Assembly (NCBI GenBank): GCA_009760855.2
Contig: WPIO01000020.1
Coordinates: forward strand, 2,076,001 to 2,140,000
Reading direction: 5' to 3'
DNA length: 64,000 bases
DNA from: Cristatella mucedo
Lineage: Eukaryota > Bryozoa > Phylactolaemata > Cristatellidae
Numbering within the stretch: the stretch's first letter is position 1; every line of letters starts with the position of its first letter. Position numbers and translations under genes: made by a program. Positions 1 through 11,800 of the stretch are shown piece by piece. A model generated the notes under the pieces. It was not told the origin of the DNA and searched no databases. It saw only the letters and a program-made list of their open reading frames with translations.

Positions 1-1545
1 TTTGGCTATTTTACACCTAGAAATGGTTACGGCAAGTTGAATCGGCTTCCGGTTGCTCTAACAATGTGGGTTTGTGAAGTCTGCCTCTGGAAGTCGGAGG
101 ACGTAGCGGCGGCTTGGATGAGTCTGCGTAGCACATGCGATGATGCGAAGAGACAAAGGCCCATATATAACGTTGCACGACGAGTGTCCGTCAAAAGACG
201 AACGAATGGCCAGCCTGCATGCTGCTGAGACAGCGCGTGAGGCTCGCACGCACATTCGATGTGTTCGATCTGTTCGCTGGAGGTCGATAAGGCAGTGCCA
301 AGTGGGACAATAAAGAGAGGGGATCGGGTCCTTTTCAGGCCGTCGGGACAGGCAGAGTCTGGAGCAACAGATCCCGGGGAGGGGGTCGTATGACCAGCGC
401 TGCTATTAGCTGACATGTGTCGAAATCCGAGACAGGCAGCGGCAAAGGTGTGCATGGCGTGAAGTCAATCATTGCAAAAGGCTGAGGAAAGGGAGCGGCC
501 GCAGCACCGTCTTAGTCCAGTCAGCACCTTCGCGAAATTAGCTTTTTCTGGCTATAGACTACTTAAGTGCGAGTAATCTAGTGCTCAGAAAGCACTGGTT
601 CTGTACTAACGCTGCCATGCTGCCTTTCAAAATAAAGGCGGTCTGTGCTAGGACCATTTCATCCAAGTTTATATTCCCCCCTAAACCACGGTATACCCAT
701 CGGAATGCAAAAGGACGGATTTGAGAGAGAGCTGACTTTCTATGGGCGGATCTCGTTTTAATTAAAATTAAATTAAGCCCAGCAAGACGGCGGTTAGCGA
801 GAAGCAAGGCACCACCGGAGCTTACTGTACACCTGCCCCTGGGTCGCTGGGTAGACGGCACAGGTGACCATAGACCATGCGCGTTGTTGTGAGCCAATTT
901 ACCTTAGATGTGATATTGAAGCCTGATCTGTTGCACCATCTAATGAAGTCGGCTAGCTGCATAGGTGGATCAGAGCCGGAAATTAAGCGCACGCTCTCCG
1001 AGAGCCGGGCTCGCTTCGCATCAGAAGCCATGTGCTGGAAGTAAATCGAAACTCCCGCTTGTGAGAGCGTATCCGGGGGAGGGCACTGAGAGAGGTGCTG
1101 ATGGGGCGTGGGTCGGACCGGGTCAAGGCCATCTGAGCGCCCCGTCGCGGTTAGAAAAGGTGATAACGTTGTGAGAAATCGCATTGCCACTAAAAAATGT
1201 CTTGTCTGTCTGTGAAATGGCTATCCTATAAGATATTGTGCCGAGAAGCCGGCCAAAATAAAAGAAAATCGGGGCAGGCTTCGCCTGGAACTAATCTTGC
1301 TGCTCACACTTGAGGCGGTCGACGAGCAGAGCTTTATGCCCAGAGGTATCGGCTGGAGCTGGAGCAGCTCGGCATTGGGGAGGCAGCGATGGCTCTAAGA
1401 AATGATACAGTTTTGATCCGGGTCAATGCCTCCGCCACCAGCGCTCTAGGATGAGACCGCCTGGCGGAGCTTTTGCAGCTCCCCAAAATGGCAAACTGCA
1501 ATAATAATATGAATAATCATAGGAATAATAGCTCATTTAACAGTC
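1..1545. other. No recognisable gene
   Basis: I see no domain, splice pattern or known RNA in this stretch. A 142-codon open frame on the minus strand (27-455) has no family signature and ordinary composition, so I do not call it. A purine-rich and AT-rich stretch around 720-780 has no clear function. Confidence 0.5.
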
Positions 1546-1547
1546 TC

Positions 1548-1690
1548 TTTTGTATAGCGACAGAAAGTCTTTACGGCTATCACTGCCGCTTGCAGTGGCG
1601 ATAAATGATCGCCCACCGCAGGAGTCAAGCCCACGACCTCGGAGCGAGGTCGTGAAAAGCAACTGCATTACCTTGTGTGCCATCACGACA
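1548..1690 (-). mobile_element. SINE-B (tRNA-related SINE), antisense
   Basis: Read on the minus strand, it has a tRNA-like head with a B-box-like segment near 1640-1650 next to paired GACCTCG/CGAGGTC. This is followed by the hairpin typical of the family, in which the CTTGCAGTGGCGAT and ATCGCC..CCGCAGG halves pair. The same order recurs at 14625, 18368, 25775, 40002, 45722, 51525 and 54090. Confidence 0.65.
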
Positions 1691-2025
1691 ATACCAGATA
1701 GTGGGCGTAGAGAACTGGCATGGGACCGACTTACACGTGCCGATGAGAGAGAAGCAGGCCAAGGGATGGGGCCACGGCCGCCAGGAGGTGGGCACAGGAT
1801 CGTTTCCGACCTGCAGGCCTTGCCGGCCGAACTGCTCAAGAGCCGGGCGGTGACTAAGCAGCCTGAGATGTAGTAGAAGCGGGGCACCAGTCGGGCGACG
1901 GTGGCCCGCGATGCGAGGGTGGACCTCGAAGGACCTCAATGGCGAACTGCAATGCCAGGCCGTCTACGATGCCAGGTGGTGTAGGAAGTGTGGGCGTGGC
2001 CAAGCCTCGGATGTTCGTTTGTTTC

Positions 2026-2032
<7 letters not shown>

Positions 2033-2072
<40 letters not shown>

Positions 2073-2175
2073 TGTGTGTGTATGTGTGTGTGTCTGTGTA
2101 TGAGGGTGTGTGTGCATGCGTGCGTGCATGCGTGCGTGCATGCGTGCGTGCATGCGTGCGTGCGTGCATGCGTTC

Positions 2176-2249
<74 letters not shown>

Positions 2250-2250
2250 T
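2033..2250. repeat. Compound (TG)n / (TGCG,TGCA)n microsatellite
   Basis: Long TG runs flank a middle block of TGCATGCG-type tetranucleotides (about 2112-2172), ending in CGCGCG. Open frames through it translate to Cys-Val or Thr-His repeats and are not genes. Alternating purine-pyrimidine over about 200 bp is a candidate Z-DNA former. Confidence 0.95.
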
Positions 2251-2469
2251 CAATTCTTGCGGTAATTCATCGAACCCCCCAACCTCCCTACTTCGGAGGA
2301 AGGATGACAGAGAGCCGTGTGGTTTTGGCGAGCAGTCGGGGTAACCGAGACGTACGCGTAACCCAACGCTGCCTCACCCACTGTTGGCGACTCATTTCGG
2401 GTCTGCCCTGCTCCCGAGACGAGTTTAAATAAGTTTTTTGTGGCAAACGAGAAGCAGCGGCTCCTTCCA

Positions 2470-4130
2470 CCGGATATCGCGAGGCCGCTAAAACATTGCA
2501 CGCGTAAAGGTTCTAGTCTCAGCCGACGAGCGACGAATGCCCTTGAGAGGAGCATTGAGCCTCGGAGTAACAGCTAGCAGCTTCGCCAATGAACGCACGC
2601 ATGCTGACAGTAGCAGAACGTGGCAGCGACGACGAGCGACGACATCCCAACATGCCCACATCCTAACATAATATGTCCATATCCACAACGTACAGATGTC
2701 TACTTGATAGCAGCGGCAGTTTGCAGGCGTTCAACAACGGCAATAACGTACACCAACGGCTCCGCGGCCCAGAGCTCAAATCTGCTCGAATGCCAATGCT
2801 AGCTCCGGAAGCGAAACAGGCAACCGCTTAAACCGGCTCTTCTTTCTTTCGGTTGGTAACCGCTATAATAATAATAATAATAATGCACTTGATAAAACGC
2901 CCTCAGAGAACTCAATCTCTTTCTAGGCGCTTTACATCTGCTGCAAAGGGAAACGCGATTGAATGGTGAGTAATATCATGTTTGATAAACAACATGAATA
3001 ACATGGTTAGGGGTCAAATGCACAGGGTCAGCATGCAAATGTGGTTAGTGTCAGCATGCACAATGTCAGCACGCATAAGCACATGAAATACGAATCACAG
3101 GGACCCACTAAATGCTGTCCTAAATAGGTGTGTTTTGAGTTCTTTTTGAATGTGATTAAGTTAGGGGATGTTCTGACGCATGTCGGGAGTGAGTTCCAGG
3201 CTTTGGGAGGATACGAACTAAATGCACGGTCTCCAAAGGATTTGAGGTTTGTACGAGTAACATGTAAACAGTGTACATGTAAACTGCTGGATTCCGAAAA
3301 GCGGGGTGGTACGATGCTTGGCCTGGTGGGGAGTATATCTGAGAGATGGGCTGGAGCCAAAGAATGAAGTGACCTAAAAGTGACCGACAAGACCTTGAAG
3401 TCGATCCGTTGCTTGACTGGGAGCCACTGCAGGTCGGCGTGAAGTGGTGTGATGTGGCAACTGCGACACTCACGACAGACAAGCCTAGCTGCAGAGTTTT
3501 GCACCATCTGTAATCGCCTGATTGCACATGCCGGTAGGCCAGCAAGCAGTGAGTTACAGGAGTCAACACGGGATGTCAAAAATGCATGGACCAACTTAGA
3601 CGTGGTATCCTTACATAAACAAGCCCGAATTTTAGCAATGTTATGTAGCTGAAAGTAGGCAGGCTTGACTGTGGAGCTGATGTGGTCGTCTAACGAGAGG
3701 TCACTTTGGAACGTGACATCTAGATTTTTTAGCTGATTCAACCAGAGATATGCTGGCAGAGCCAATTTTGAGCGTCGGCCTTTCATAATACAGGGCCCGC
3801 AAATAATGAATATCGACCATAAACTGGCTGATTAAGCGCTATGCCGTTTCAGCTTGCCGCCAGACCCAAGGCCTTTAGACCTGCGCCAATAGTAGTAATA
3901 ATAATTTATTTTTTGAAGCACCCTAGGGAAGACTCTCTATCCAGGTGCTTACAGCTCGTGGCAAAAGAATCAGTGACCAAGGTTAATAGAAGCACAAAGT
4001 ATCATTCTTAGAACAAGCATGCAAACGCGAATAAGTGCACTGGTGCATTGGCGCATGAGTGTCCCAACTATGGAATATTTCAAGATGCGAGCCGTCTCTC
4101 AGCCGATTTTTGCTTTTGAGTTGAGAGCTA
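2470..4130 (+). repeat. Direct duplicate unit, copy 1 (split by LINE-A)
   Basis: 2470-2865 and 3788-4130 match 7657-8425 closely, for example in the shared segment beginning CAGCCGACGAGCGACGAATG. Copy 1 is interrupted by a LINE at 2866-3787; copy 2 is continuous across that point (GGTAACCGCTATAATACAGG near 8068). Near its end the unit holds a LINE-type tail hairpin (about 3905-3965). Its nature is unknown: a non-autonomous element or a local segmental duplication. Confidence 0.8.
2866..3787 (-). mobile_element. LINE-A (L2-like non-LTR retrotransposon), 5'-truncated
   Basis: The minus strand encodes about 250 residues (3028-3786) matching the C-terminal end of L2/CR1-type reverse transcriptases. 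Recognisable stretches are [49 protein letters not shown] and [10 protein letters not shown]. The YADD palm and endonuclease are missing. The 3' end (left side) carries the family stem-loop and a (TTA)n tail at 2866-2884. The target site TATAATA is partly duplicated, and the uninterrupted target exists at about 8070. This is the longest open frame of the family in the window but only the tail of ORF2. Confidence 0.88.
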
Positions 4131-4629
4131 AGAAATTCGAGTTACGAGCCTGCTTCAGATACCCCACGGCTAGTTGGCGCAGCGATCGCTGCAGTGAACG
4201 CGGCAACATCCGCCCACCGTCCTGCGTCTCGCTCGTTTACTTTAAGCGGCGTTTCGTGAGCCTACGGCTTCTGCTGTTGTACGTAGCGAAGCGCCCCGAC
4301 GCTAAGGGACATGCATCACCTGTGGCCAATTGTTAAGCCATCGACGCAGCTCAGCGTCAGGCCACTAATGCAAGTTGTATTTCTTGTCGTCTGCTGCGAT
4401 TCGTCGAGCTCTCATATATGTACGCATTGAGAGTAATAAAGGGAGAGTCATTACCGCTCACGTTCGACCGCTACGTCTCCGAGAGACTGCCGCAAGAGAC
4501 TGCCGCGGCCGGAGCCATAGTAATACAACAGCGACTAGCTCCCAGTGGAAGCACCAGTGCTGTGCTCGAATGTTGTGCTTGCAAAGTCATTTCGCAAAAC
4601 TTCGCTTTCCCGCCACGGATCCGAAGAAA

Positions 4630-6170
4630 TTGAGTGCGAAGGACAGCGCTGACAAGAAGAAGCGGACGATGAGCATTGAATTAATGAAAGAAATTGCCAA
4701 AAACCACGATCAAGTTGCACGTGTAGTCGACTGGGCGACGAGGCGCGAGCATAGCACTTCTATGATCTGCACCATACTGAAGCAGACGGAGTCGATAAAG
4801 GCTATAACGCCAGCCACGGGCGTTAAAACCATTTCTTAACAGAGAGCCATAAAAGTATATCCATAAAAGTATCGAGCTGCTGATGGTGTGGCTGCTGGAA
4901 AAGCAGCTCGTAGAGGATTTACCAAGACGGAAGCTAAAATCTTCGAGAGGGCTCGACCTATTGACGCTGACTTGCTGCAGAAGATAGACACCAGGCACTT
5001 AAGGGAAGAGGCATTGATTGAGCCATTTTTAAAGCCAGTCGGGGGTGGTTCGTGAATTTTAAAAGAGAGCCGGCATTCACTTTGCTGTCAGGCACGGTGA
5101 GGCAGCGAGCGCCGATTTGAACGCACCTCGGGTTACCTCGAACATTTTGCTAGAATTATAGCAGGAGGAGAATTAATCCCCCAGCAAGTCGTCGACAGTG
5201 ATGAGACACGACTCTTCTGAAAGAAGACGCCGAGGAGGACGTACATAGCGGCAGAGGAGAAGAGGATTCCAGGCCACGAACCCACGAAGGAAGGATAGGC
5301 CTCACCCTCGCTCTTCGCGCCCATGCGAGCGGCGACTGCAAGATTTAGCCACTGCTCGTTCATCATTCGAAAAAACCCAGAGCCTATAAATTACATAAAT
5401 TTCTAAAAGAAAACTGCACGATATGAGGAGGGCGATCCCGGGAATGCGGGCCACCAGGCAGTTCTTTTCGAACTAGGCGAATTTAGTCTTTGATCCTGAT
5501 GCTAAGAAATATCTCCAGGAAAATAACCTATCCCCTGCATACTCTTCTCGTCCTGGACGATGCACCTGCTCAACCACCTATCCTCCAACGTGACATCGTC
5601 GAGGAGTTCAATTCTATTAAGGTTCTCTACCTTCCCCCAACACAAACCCTATCCTGCAGCCCACGGACCGGCAGGTGATTATCAGTTTCAAGAGGCGCTT
5701 CAGCAAGCATCTGCTGTTTTGCGGCTCTATAAAATCGTGATATGCCTCAGAATTTTATTATCATTCAGAAAATCATAATCAATATGACCTGGCAGGGTGT
5801 TAAAAAGAAGACCTTAATATTTGCGTGGAAGAAGCTATTGCCTGAGATTGTGTCTGAAACGGGCTTTGGAATACTCGAGAACCCGAAGCGGCAGTAGTGG
5901 ATGAGATTGCATCACTCTGAAGTCCATATGTCTGGACACGGATGAAGGTGACATCGACGAACTCACTGAGTAGCACTCAGAGTAGCTAGGCAACGGAGGA
6001 GCTTAAGGAGCTACACACGTAGCAGCACGCGGAGATGAAGGCTGCAGGAAATATGTGACTTGGATGAAGTAGCCTCTACAAGTGAGAGAAAAGAAATGCT
6101 GGAAATGTGGGAAACTTTCATGCTTTATTCAAAAGAAACACCCAGAAAAAATTGCGAATGGGCGTGCGAC
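4630..6170 (+). pseudogene. Tigger/pogo-type DNA transposase remnant
   Basis: Pieces in order match the Tigger group of Tc1/mariner-like transposases. First is a CENP-B/pogo helix-turn-helix (4650-4800, ending in ICTILKQTESIK). Then comes a first DDE region (about 5160-5330, ..QVVDSDET.. followed by TYIAAEEKRIPGHEPTKEG). Next is a second catalytic stretch at 5545-5650 (LLVLDDAPAQPP, then a LYLPP-like motif). Last is VKKKTLIFAWKKLLPE near 5800, followed by a short C-terminal piece near 6090. Frameshifts and stops separate these blocks, so it cannot encode a transposase. Terminal inverted repeats were not found. Its 3' end is cut by a LINE-A fragment. Confidence 0.82.
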
Positions 6171-6171
6171 G

Positions 6172-6365
6172 GAACTTTTAGTTCGCATGCTCTCAAAGCC
6201 TGGAACTCAGTTCCGACTGGCATCGCGACATCTCCTGATTAGTCTACATCTGAAAAGATATTAGAAACGCCTCTATTTAGGACTGCATTTAGTGGGTCTC
6301 TGTGATTCGTCCTTGCTCGTGCGTGCTGACACCGTGCATGCTGCCACTAACCATACTTGTGTAGC
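6172..6365 (+). mobile_element. LINE-A fragment, degenerate, sense
   Basis: It matches the C-terminal LINE-A segment (SKPGTQFRLASRHLL corresponds to the family's KPGTHSRLASEHPL read in an alternative frame) and the following 3' UTR repeats GTGCTGACACCGTGCATGCTG. It has no tail and is interrupted at about 6365. Confidence 0.7.
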
Positions 6366-7073
6366 CGAGTTCCAGGGGTCAGAGGCTATTTCCCGCCCAA
6401 CCCCGCTATACTCCGGCCACGCTGCCGCTCGCCATGCTGCTGAGCTAGGGTAAGATGAGCGGCCGTCAGGTTAAACCTCTTTATAATAACGCATGCGCCA
6501 ACAACAACAGGGGAACTAAACAAGTCTACAGGGAGGGTCCTATACACAGTACACTACTGGGGCGCAAGACGACGCAGCAAGCGCGAACAAACGTGTTAGT
6601 TGGTCAGTCGGCTTCCGCAGTCCTGCCGTTGTACCGACTCCGAATCCAATAGTACGAGCGTAAGCCGTCCAAGACCCGGCTGGCTGAGAAACTGCTTAGC
6701 TAGTCCGAGTCGACAACTGCCACAGTCGAGAGCTTCCACCGAAAGACGCGAACACACGGGGGGGGGGGGCGCGTCACGAACACACTACACGGGGAACGCG
6801 CGGAATATACAAGTCACAGCAACGAGCGTGCTATCCAGCTCCGCTCGGGCCTTGGGTACTCGTCGCCTGCTACTATCCAGATGCATAACTCGGCGAGACC
6901 GGGAGCCTCCAACACCACGACTTACTTGGTCAACTTCTCCTACCCAAGAGCCCCGGTGACCTCACGTCATCGCACATCCGGCCATGCCGTAGGTCCGACC
7001 CCGGCCTAGCCGGTGACCCTTACCCTCGTTATAGCCGCCCGGTCCAAGCCAACTGAACGTAGCCTGGGTGCAC
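6366..7073. other. Unrecognised sequence
   Basis: No coding signature or repeat family was recognised. It contains a G10 run at about 6759. Open frames here are arginine/serine rich and look incidental. Confidence 0.4.
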
Positions 7074-7262
7074 TTGCATGTTGACCCTGTGCCCGCGTTG
7101 CCATGCTATTCTGGATCGTCTATTGAGCGTGCTACCGCTAGCCATTCCGTCGCGCTTCCTTTGCAGCAATGTGGAGCGCCTAGAAAGAGATCGAGTTCTC
7201 CGAGGGCGCAGTATCAAATGTATTATTATTATTATTATTATTTTTTTTTTATTATTATTTAA
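7074..7262 (+). mobile_element. LINE-A 3' tail, sense
   Basis: It contains the 3' UTR repeats (TGCATGTTGACCCTGTGC), the stem-loop GAGCGCCTAGAAAGAGATCG..GAGGGCGC, then TTA repeats and T-rich sequence. It is severely 5'-truncated. Confidence 0.85.
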
Positions 7263-7656
7263 TGGCACTTGCCCAGCTCATTTCCAAAACATTCTGAAAG
7301 GGATGATGAAACAGACCTCATTGGACAGGTTTTTATTTAAAAACCCGCAGGTGAAAGCAAGGAAAGAGTAGCGAAAAAGGGCAAAAAGCGGCGAATAAGA
7401 TTCCGTAATTCATTTCAACCTTTCTCCTCAACTCCGCCAGCACCTTGTCGTCTGACCTCCAAGATAGATGCTGCACACTACACTTCATAAAAAATAGTGT
7501 GCTACAGTCCATTCCATTGCATTGTTTTTACACATTATTCTACATTTGTAAGAGCATCGTTTATTTAAAAACACGCGACGACTAATCGCCGTGTTTTGGG
7601 CGTCCGGAATGGCTTCGTAGAGTTTCAGTTCATGTCACGGGGAAAATTGATTTGAC

Positions 7657-8425
7657 TTGCGGACATCGCGAGGCCGCAAATAGCGTTGCACTCGTAAAGG
7701 CGTTAGCCTCAGCCGACGAGCGACGAATGCCCTTGAGAGGAGCATTGAGCCTCGGAGTAACAGCTAGCAGCTTCGCCAATGAACGCACGCATGCTGACAG
7801 TAGCGGAACGTGGCAGCGACGACGAGCGACGACATCCCAAAATGCCCACATCCTAACATAATATGTCCATATCCACAACGTACAGATGTCTACTTGATAG
7901 CAGCGGCAGTTTGCAGGCGTTCAACAACGGCAATAACGTACACCAACGGCTCCGCGGCCCAGAGCTCAAATCTGCTCGAATGCCAATGCTAGCTCCGGAA
8001 GCGAAACAGACAACCGCTTACACCGGCTCTGCTTTCATGCTGCCTTGGCCATATATTCGGTTGGTAACCGCTATAATACAGGGCCCGCGAATAAAGAATA
8101 TCGACCATAAACTGGCTGATTTAGCGCTATACCGTTTCAGCTTGCCGCCAGACGCAAGGCCATTAGATATGCGGCTTTAGTAGTTATAATAATTTCTATT
8201 TTATGAAGCACCATAAAAAAGACTCTCTATCCAGGTGCTTTACAGCTAGCGGCAAAAGAATTGACAATCAAAATCAAGGTTTATTGACGCGAACGGTATC
8301 ATTCGTAGTACAAGCATGCAAAAGCGAATAAGTACACTGGCGTCTTGACGTAAGAGGGTCCCAACTAACGAACATTTCAAGATTCGAGCAGTCTCTCGGC
8401 CGATTTTCTGCTTTGAGTTGGGAGC
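7657..8425 (+). repeat. Direct duplicate unit, copy 2
   Basis: This is the uninterrupted partner of 2470-4130. It ends about 65 bp upstream of endophilin exon 1, so part of the + gene's promoter or 5' UTR region is repeated sequence. Confidence 0.8.
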
Positions 8426-8491
8426 TGTCTCTCAGGCTGCGGCGGCGGTCACGTCGCCAGCGTTCGTCGGGCTGACTCTGGCGCGTCGGGA
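8426..8491 (+). promoter_or_regulatory. Probable 5' UTR / promoter-proximal region of the + endophilin copy
   Basis: A GC-rich stretch with several CpGs precedes the exon 1 ATG. No TATA box is apparent. The assignment rests only on position. Confidence 0.35.
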
Positions 8492-8536
8492 ATGTCGCTC
8501 GAGGGTATCAAAAAGCAGCTCAACAAGGCGAATCAG
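8492..8536 (+). CDS. endoA: Endophilin (+) exon 1
   Basis: Fifteen codons encode the amphipathic helix 0 that inserts into membrane. The start fits the family N-terminus (MS-x-x-G-x-KKQ). The donor is GTAGCT, phase 0. No counterpart is visible in the other arm. Confidence 0.85.
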
Positions 8537-8793
8537 GTAGCTGCTGGCGCTTGCAGCTTCGCTGCCGAGCACCAGCCGGTCTGCCGGACGCACATTGAGT
8601 CGGCTGCCGGTCGCGGCAGCTTGCCAGCCTGCTGCCGTCGGTTGAGTTCGGTGGCTGTGGCCTCACTCTGTGGCCGGACCACCGACATGTGAGCCTGCTC
8701 TCGGGTGCCTACTCCCGTTGGTCTATCGGTCGGGAGGGAGGGAGGAGGTGGGCTGCTTCTGTGCTGGTGAGGAGCTTGGCTCTCTCTCACTCG

Positions 8794-8860
<67 letters not shown>

Positions 8861-11800
8861 CTGCTCTGCTCAGACTGAGGTGGAATGTTTCTTTCGCGAG
8901 GCCACGGCTGCTTGGTGCTCTGCCCATTATGCCCCTCTCGTCGCCACTGAGCTGGCTGTTTGGTCTCGGGCTCACGATGCAAGAAATGTGCTGCTTGGCA
9001 CACAGGGCGTGTGGCCTGAACTTTGGCCGGCAGCTGCATCTAGTGATGCTTGCACGGCGGTAGTCTCTCTGTGGATTTGCAGTTTGTCACCGAGAAGATT
9101 GGCGGTGCCAAAGGAACCGAGCTCGATGAGGACTATGTAGCCATGGAAAAGGTACGCACCGCCACCGCTGCCGCTGCTGCCTCATAGAGGCAGTTAGAGG
9201 AATCCTGTCCTGTGAATCCTGCGCTAGAGAGGCTGGCAGCTTCGCTGTTTCTGCTAGGTGGTGCTTAGCTGCCCGCTGGGCTAGGCTGACCACCTGGCCA
9301 ACAGCCACACTGCTGCTGCTGCTGCTGCTGCTGCCACGCTGCTGCTATGCTGCTGGTTTTTGCCACATGGCTGAGTGATGAAGCTGTCGTCTCTTTCGCC
9401 GGATTTCACATATGAATTTGATCAGGCGATCAGAGCCAACCTTTGACAGCTTTTGCTGCATGGGTTCCTTTTAGAAAGTGGACACCGTAGATAAGCTTGT
9501 CACCAACGTCATTGCGCACACTCAGGAATATCTGCAACCCAATCCAGGTAACGAGGTACCTCACTCTCAGTAAGATGTTTCGGCAGACTGCCCAAAGGGG
9601 GATTGAGGTAGTCACTGCTGACGTCGCTGGGTCGCGCCAACAGCTCGATGCAAACCTGCCTATCGAGCTGCTGGTGAATGCGAGCATCCATGCCCAGCAT
9701 GCCATATCAGGCTTCTGAGTCCAGTATCAGCTCAGGTCCCCGCCTCGCGCAGACCCTGTGGCGAGCTTCCTATGGTTGCTGGTGCCCTGGTTTGCACTAG
9801 CTGCCTCTGCAGTGCGAGCATTTCCTTGCAGCGGTTCCCGTGTGCGCTGCACTCTGCTAGTGGTCCGGTGTACTGCGCACACACTGCTCTGACCGTTGTC
9901 ACAACGAGTTGTGTTTCGCCAGTCGAGGTCTTTGCTGGAGAATTTGAGCCTACCCCTGCATTGTTGACGGTGTGGACAGGGAATGAAATCGGACCGATGA
10001 GGAAGCGTTGCGATAGTAGACAGATGAAGCCGGCAGATAGAACGAACAGCACAGCCAGACCCTTAGAGACACCGACATTCGGAGGTGCACGAGTAAATCA
10101 GTGCACTTGCTCGAGGGCGGTGGGCGTGTCAGTGGGCAAACATAGTGTAGAGCCCATATGATTATTTGCTTCCTTTCGAGCTCACTTGACCAGGCCTGTC
10201 CGACGTGCCTTCTGAACACTCTTCTCACACGGGAGGGGGGTTCACCTGCACGAGCTACAGCTGCGCAGGCTGCAGCTGCTTGCTCTGGACAGCTGGCTCC
10301 TGCTGTTTTTGTTTAATGCATTAGGGGCTCGGCTAGTGCCACCTTCACCCTTGCTGACCTGACAGCTGGACCGAGCACTGTTGGCTAGCCACTGCCTGAG
10401 GTTTCCAGATGCTGCAGGCTCAAATTCAGCTGCTGCCCCAGCTGCTTGCTGCCTGCATGTCTGCCTTCCCCTGCTTGCTTCTGCCACCTTTGGGACTCCC
10501 GAGTGACTGTGTGTGCTTGTGATGCTACAGCAGTCGACGGCAAATGTCAAATCAAAAATCAAAAGATGACACAATGAAAGGTAAGCAGATAGCAGGCCAA
10601 AACAGGCTGTCAAGAGTCCTCAATTTCCAACTGGCACATAGACGAATCCTTTATTGCATCCTGGAAATTCCTACCTGACTTTGATCTAATTTTGGCTCCG
10701 AGCTGAGCTCTGAGTGCTTTACTGCAAGCAGTGCTTCTACCGTGGGCTTCCAGGGTCACACTAATAGGAGCAGCATTTCATTAAGGGTGACTCGTACATG
10801 CACTTCTAACTTTAAAATAGTATGGCTGAAAAGTCACTCGTCGGTTGATTCTCGTTGATTCTCGGTTGATTCGTAATGTAATGTAATGTATCTCCGTCTA
10901 TAACTCCTCAAAGTCATAAAGACCATGTAGGTGTTACACAGGAGAGTTTTGTATAGCGCACTCACAGCCTAAGCAGCTTTCGGCACGCATTCCGTAGCCA
11001 ACATACTTCATCTCACGCAACAAAGAGAAAGTGGGAAGCATAGCAGAGTCAGGAGAACAGTTGAGGTAGTGAGTAGCATGGAAGTAGCAGCTAAGGACTT
11101 CTGAAAAGGATGAGCCGTAGTCGGCAGCAGAAAAGCAGTTGTCGTTGCGTAAAAATTACGGAAGCGAGTTCCACAATCTGGAACCTGCAGAGCTAAAGCT
11201 TCTGTCGCCAACGGTCTTTAAGCGGAGGAATGGAACAGCTAATTTATTGTCCACACAGGACCTGAGGGCTCGAATAGGCTGAAACTGGTGCAGCTGTTCA
11301 GCTAGGTACGAAGGAGCCAAGCCGTGGTGGGCCTTGTGGGTCAGCGTTAGAACTTTGCTCTGTATCCGTTGCTTAACCGGCATCCATCCTAGCTCTTTTA
11401 GCAAAGGAGACACGTGCTCAAACCTCTGGGACTTGAAGACTAGCCTTGCAGCCATGTCCACAGTCAGCTGCAGTGGCCTGGTTGTTTTCTTTGGTAGCCC
11501 AGCCAAAAGGGAATTACAATAATCAAGCCAGACAGAACGTAGGAGCTAGTTAAATTTGGTACAAGCCACTGTGGAAGACAGCTCCTAATCTTAGATATGA
11601 ATCGGACGTGATGGCTAGCTGTAGAGGCAGTCTTCTGAATGAAGCTTTTAAAATTGAGGCTGCTATCAAAAACGACATCTAAATTTCGATCACGTGGTGA
11701 TGGATCAAAGACAGCATCACCTATTACAAGAGCAAATCCTTTTAATCCAGCCACAAATTTAGAGTGTCCTATGAGCAGCAGTTCGTTTTATCGTCATTTA

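Noticed and set aside
27-455. 142-codon open frame on the minus strand
   Set aside because: No family motifs, no splice partners and overlapping frames on the other strand; likely chance in GC-balanced sequence.
1911-2432. Long frames through the TG microsatellite (Cys-Val or Thr-His repeats)
   Set aside because: Translation of a dinucleotide repeat; also applies to 8670-9140, 19239-19577, 32652-32920 and 50777-51420.
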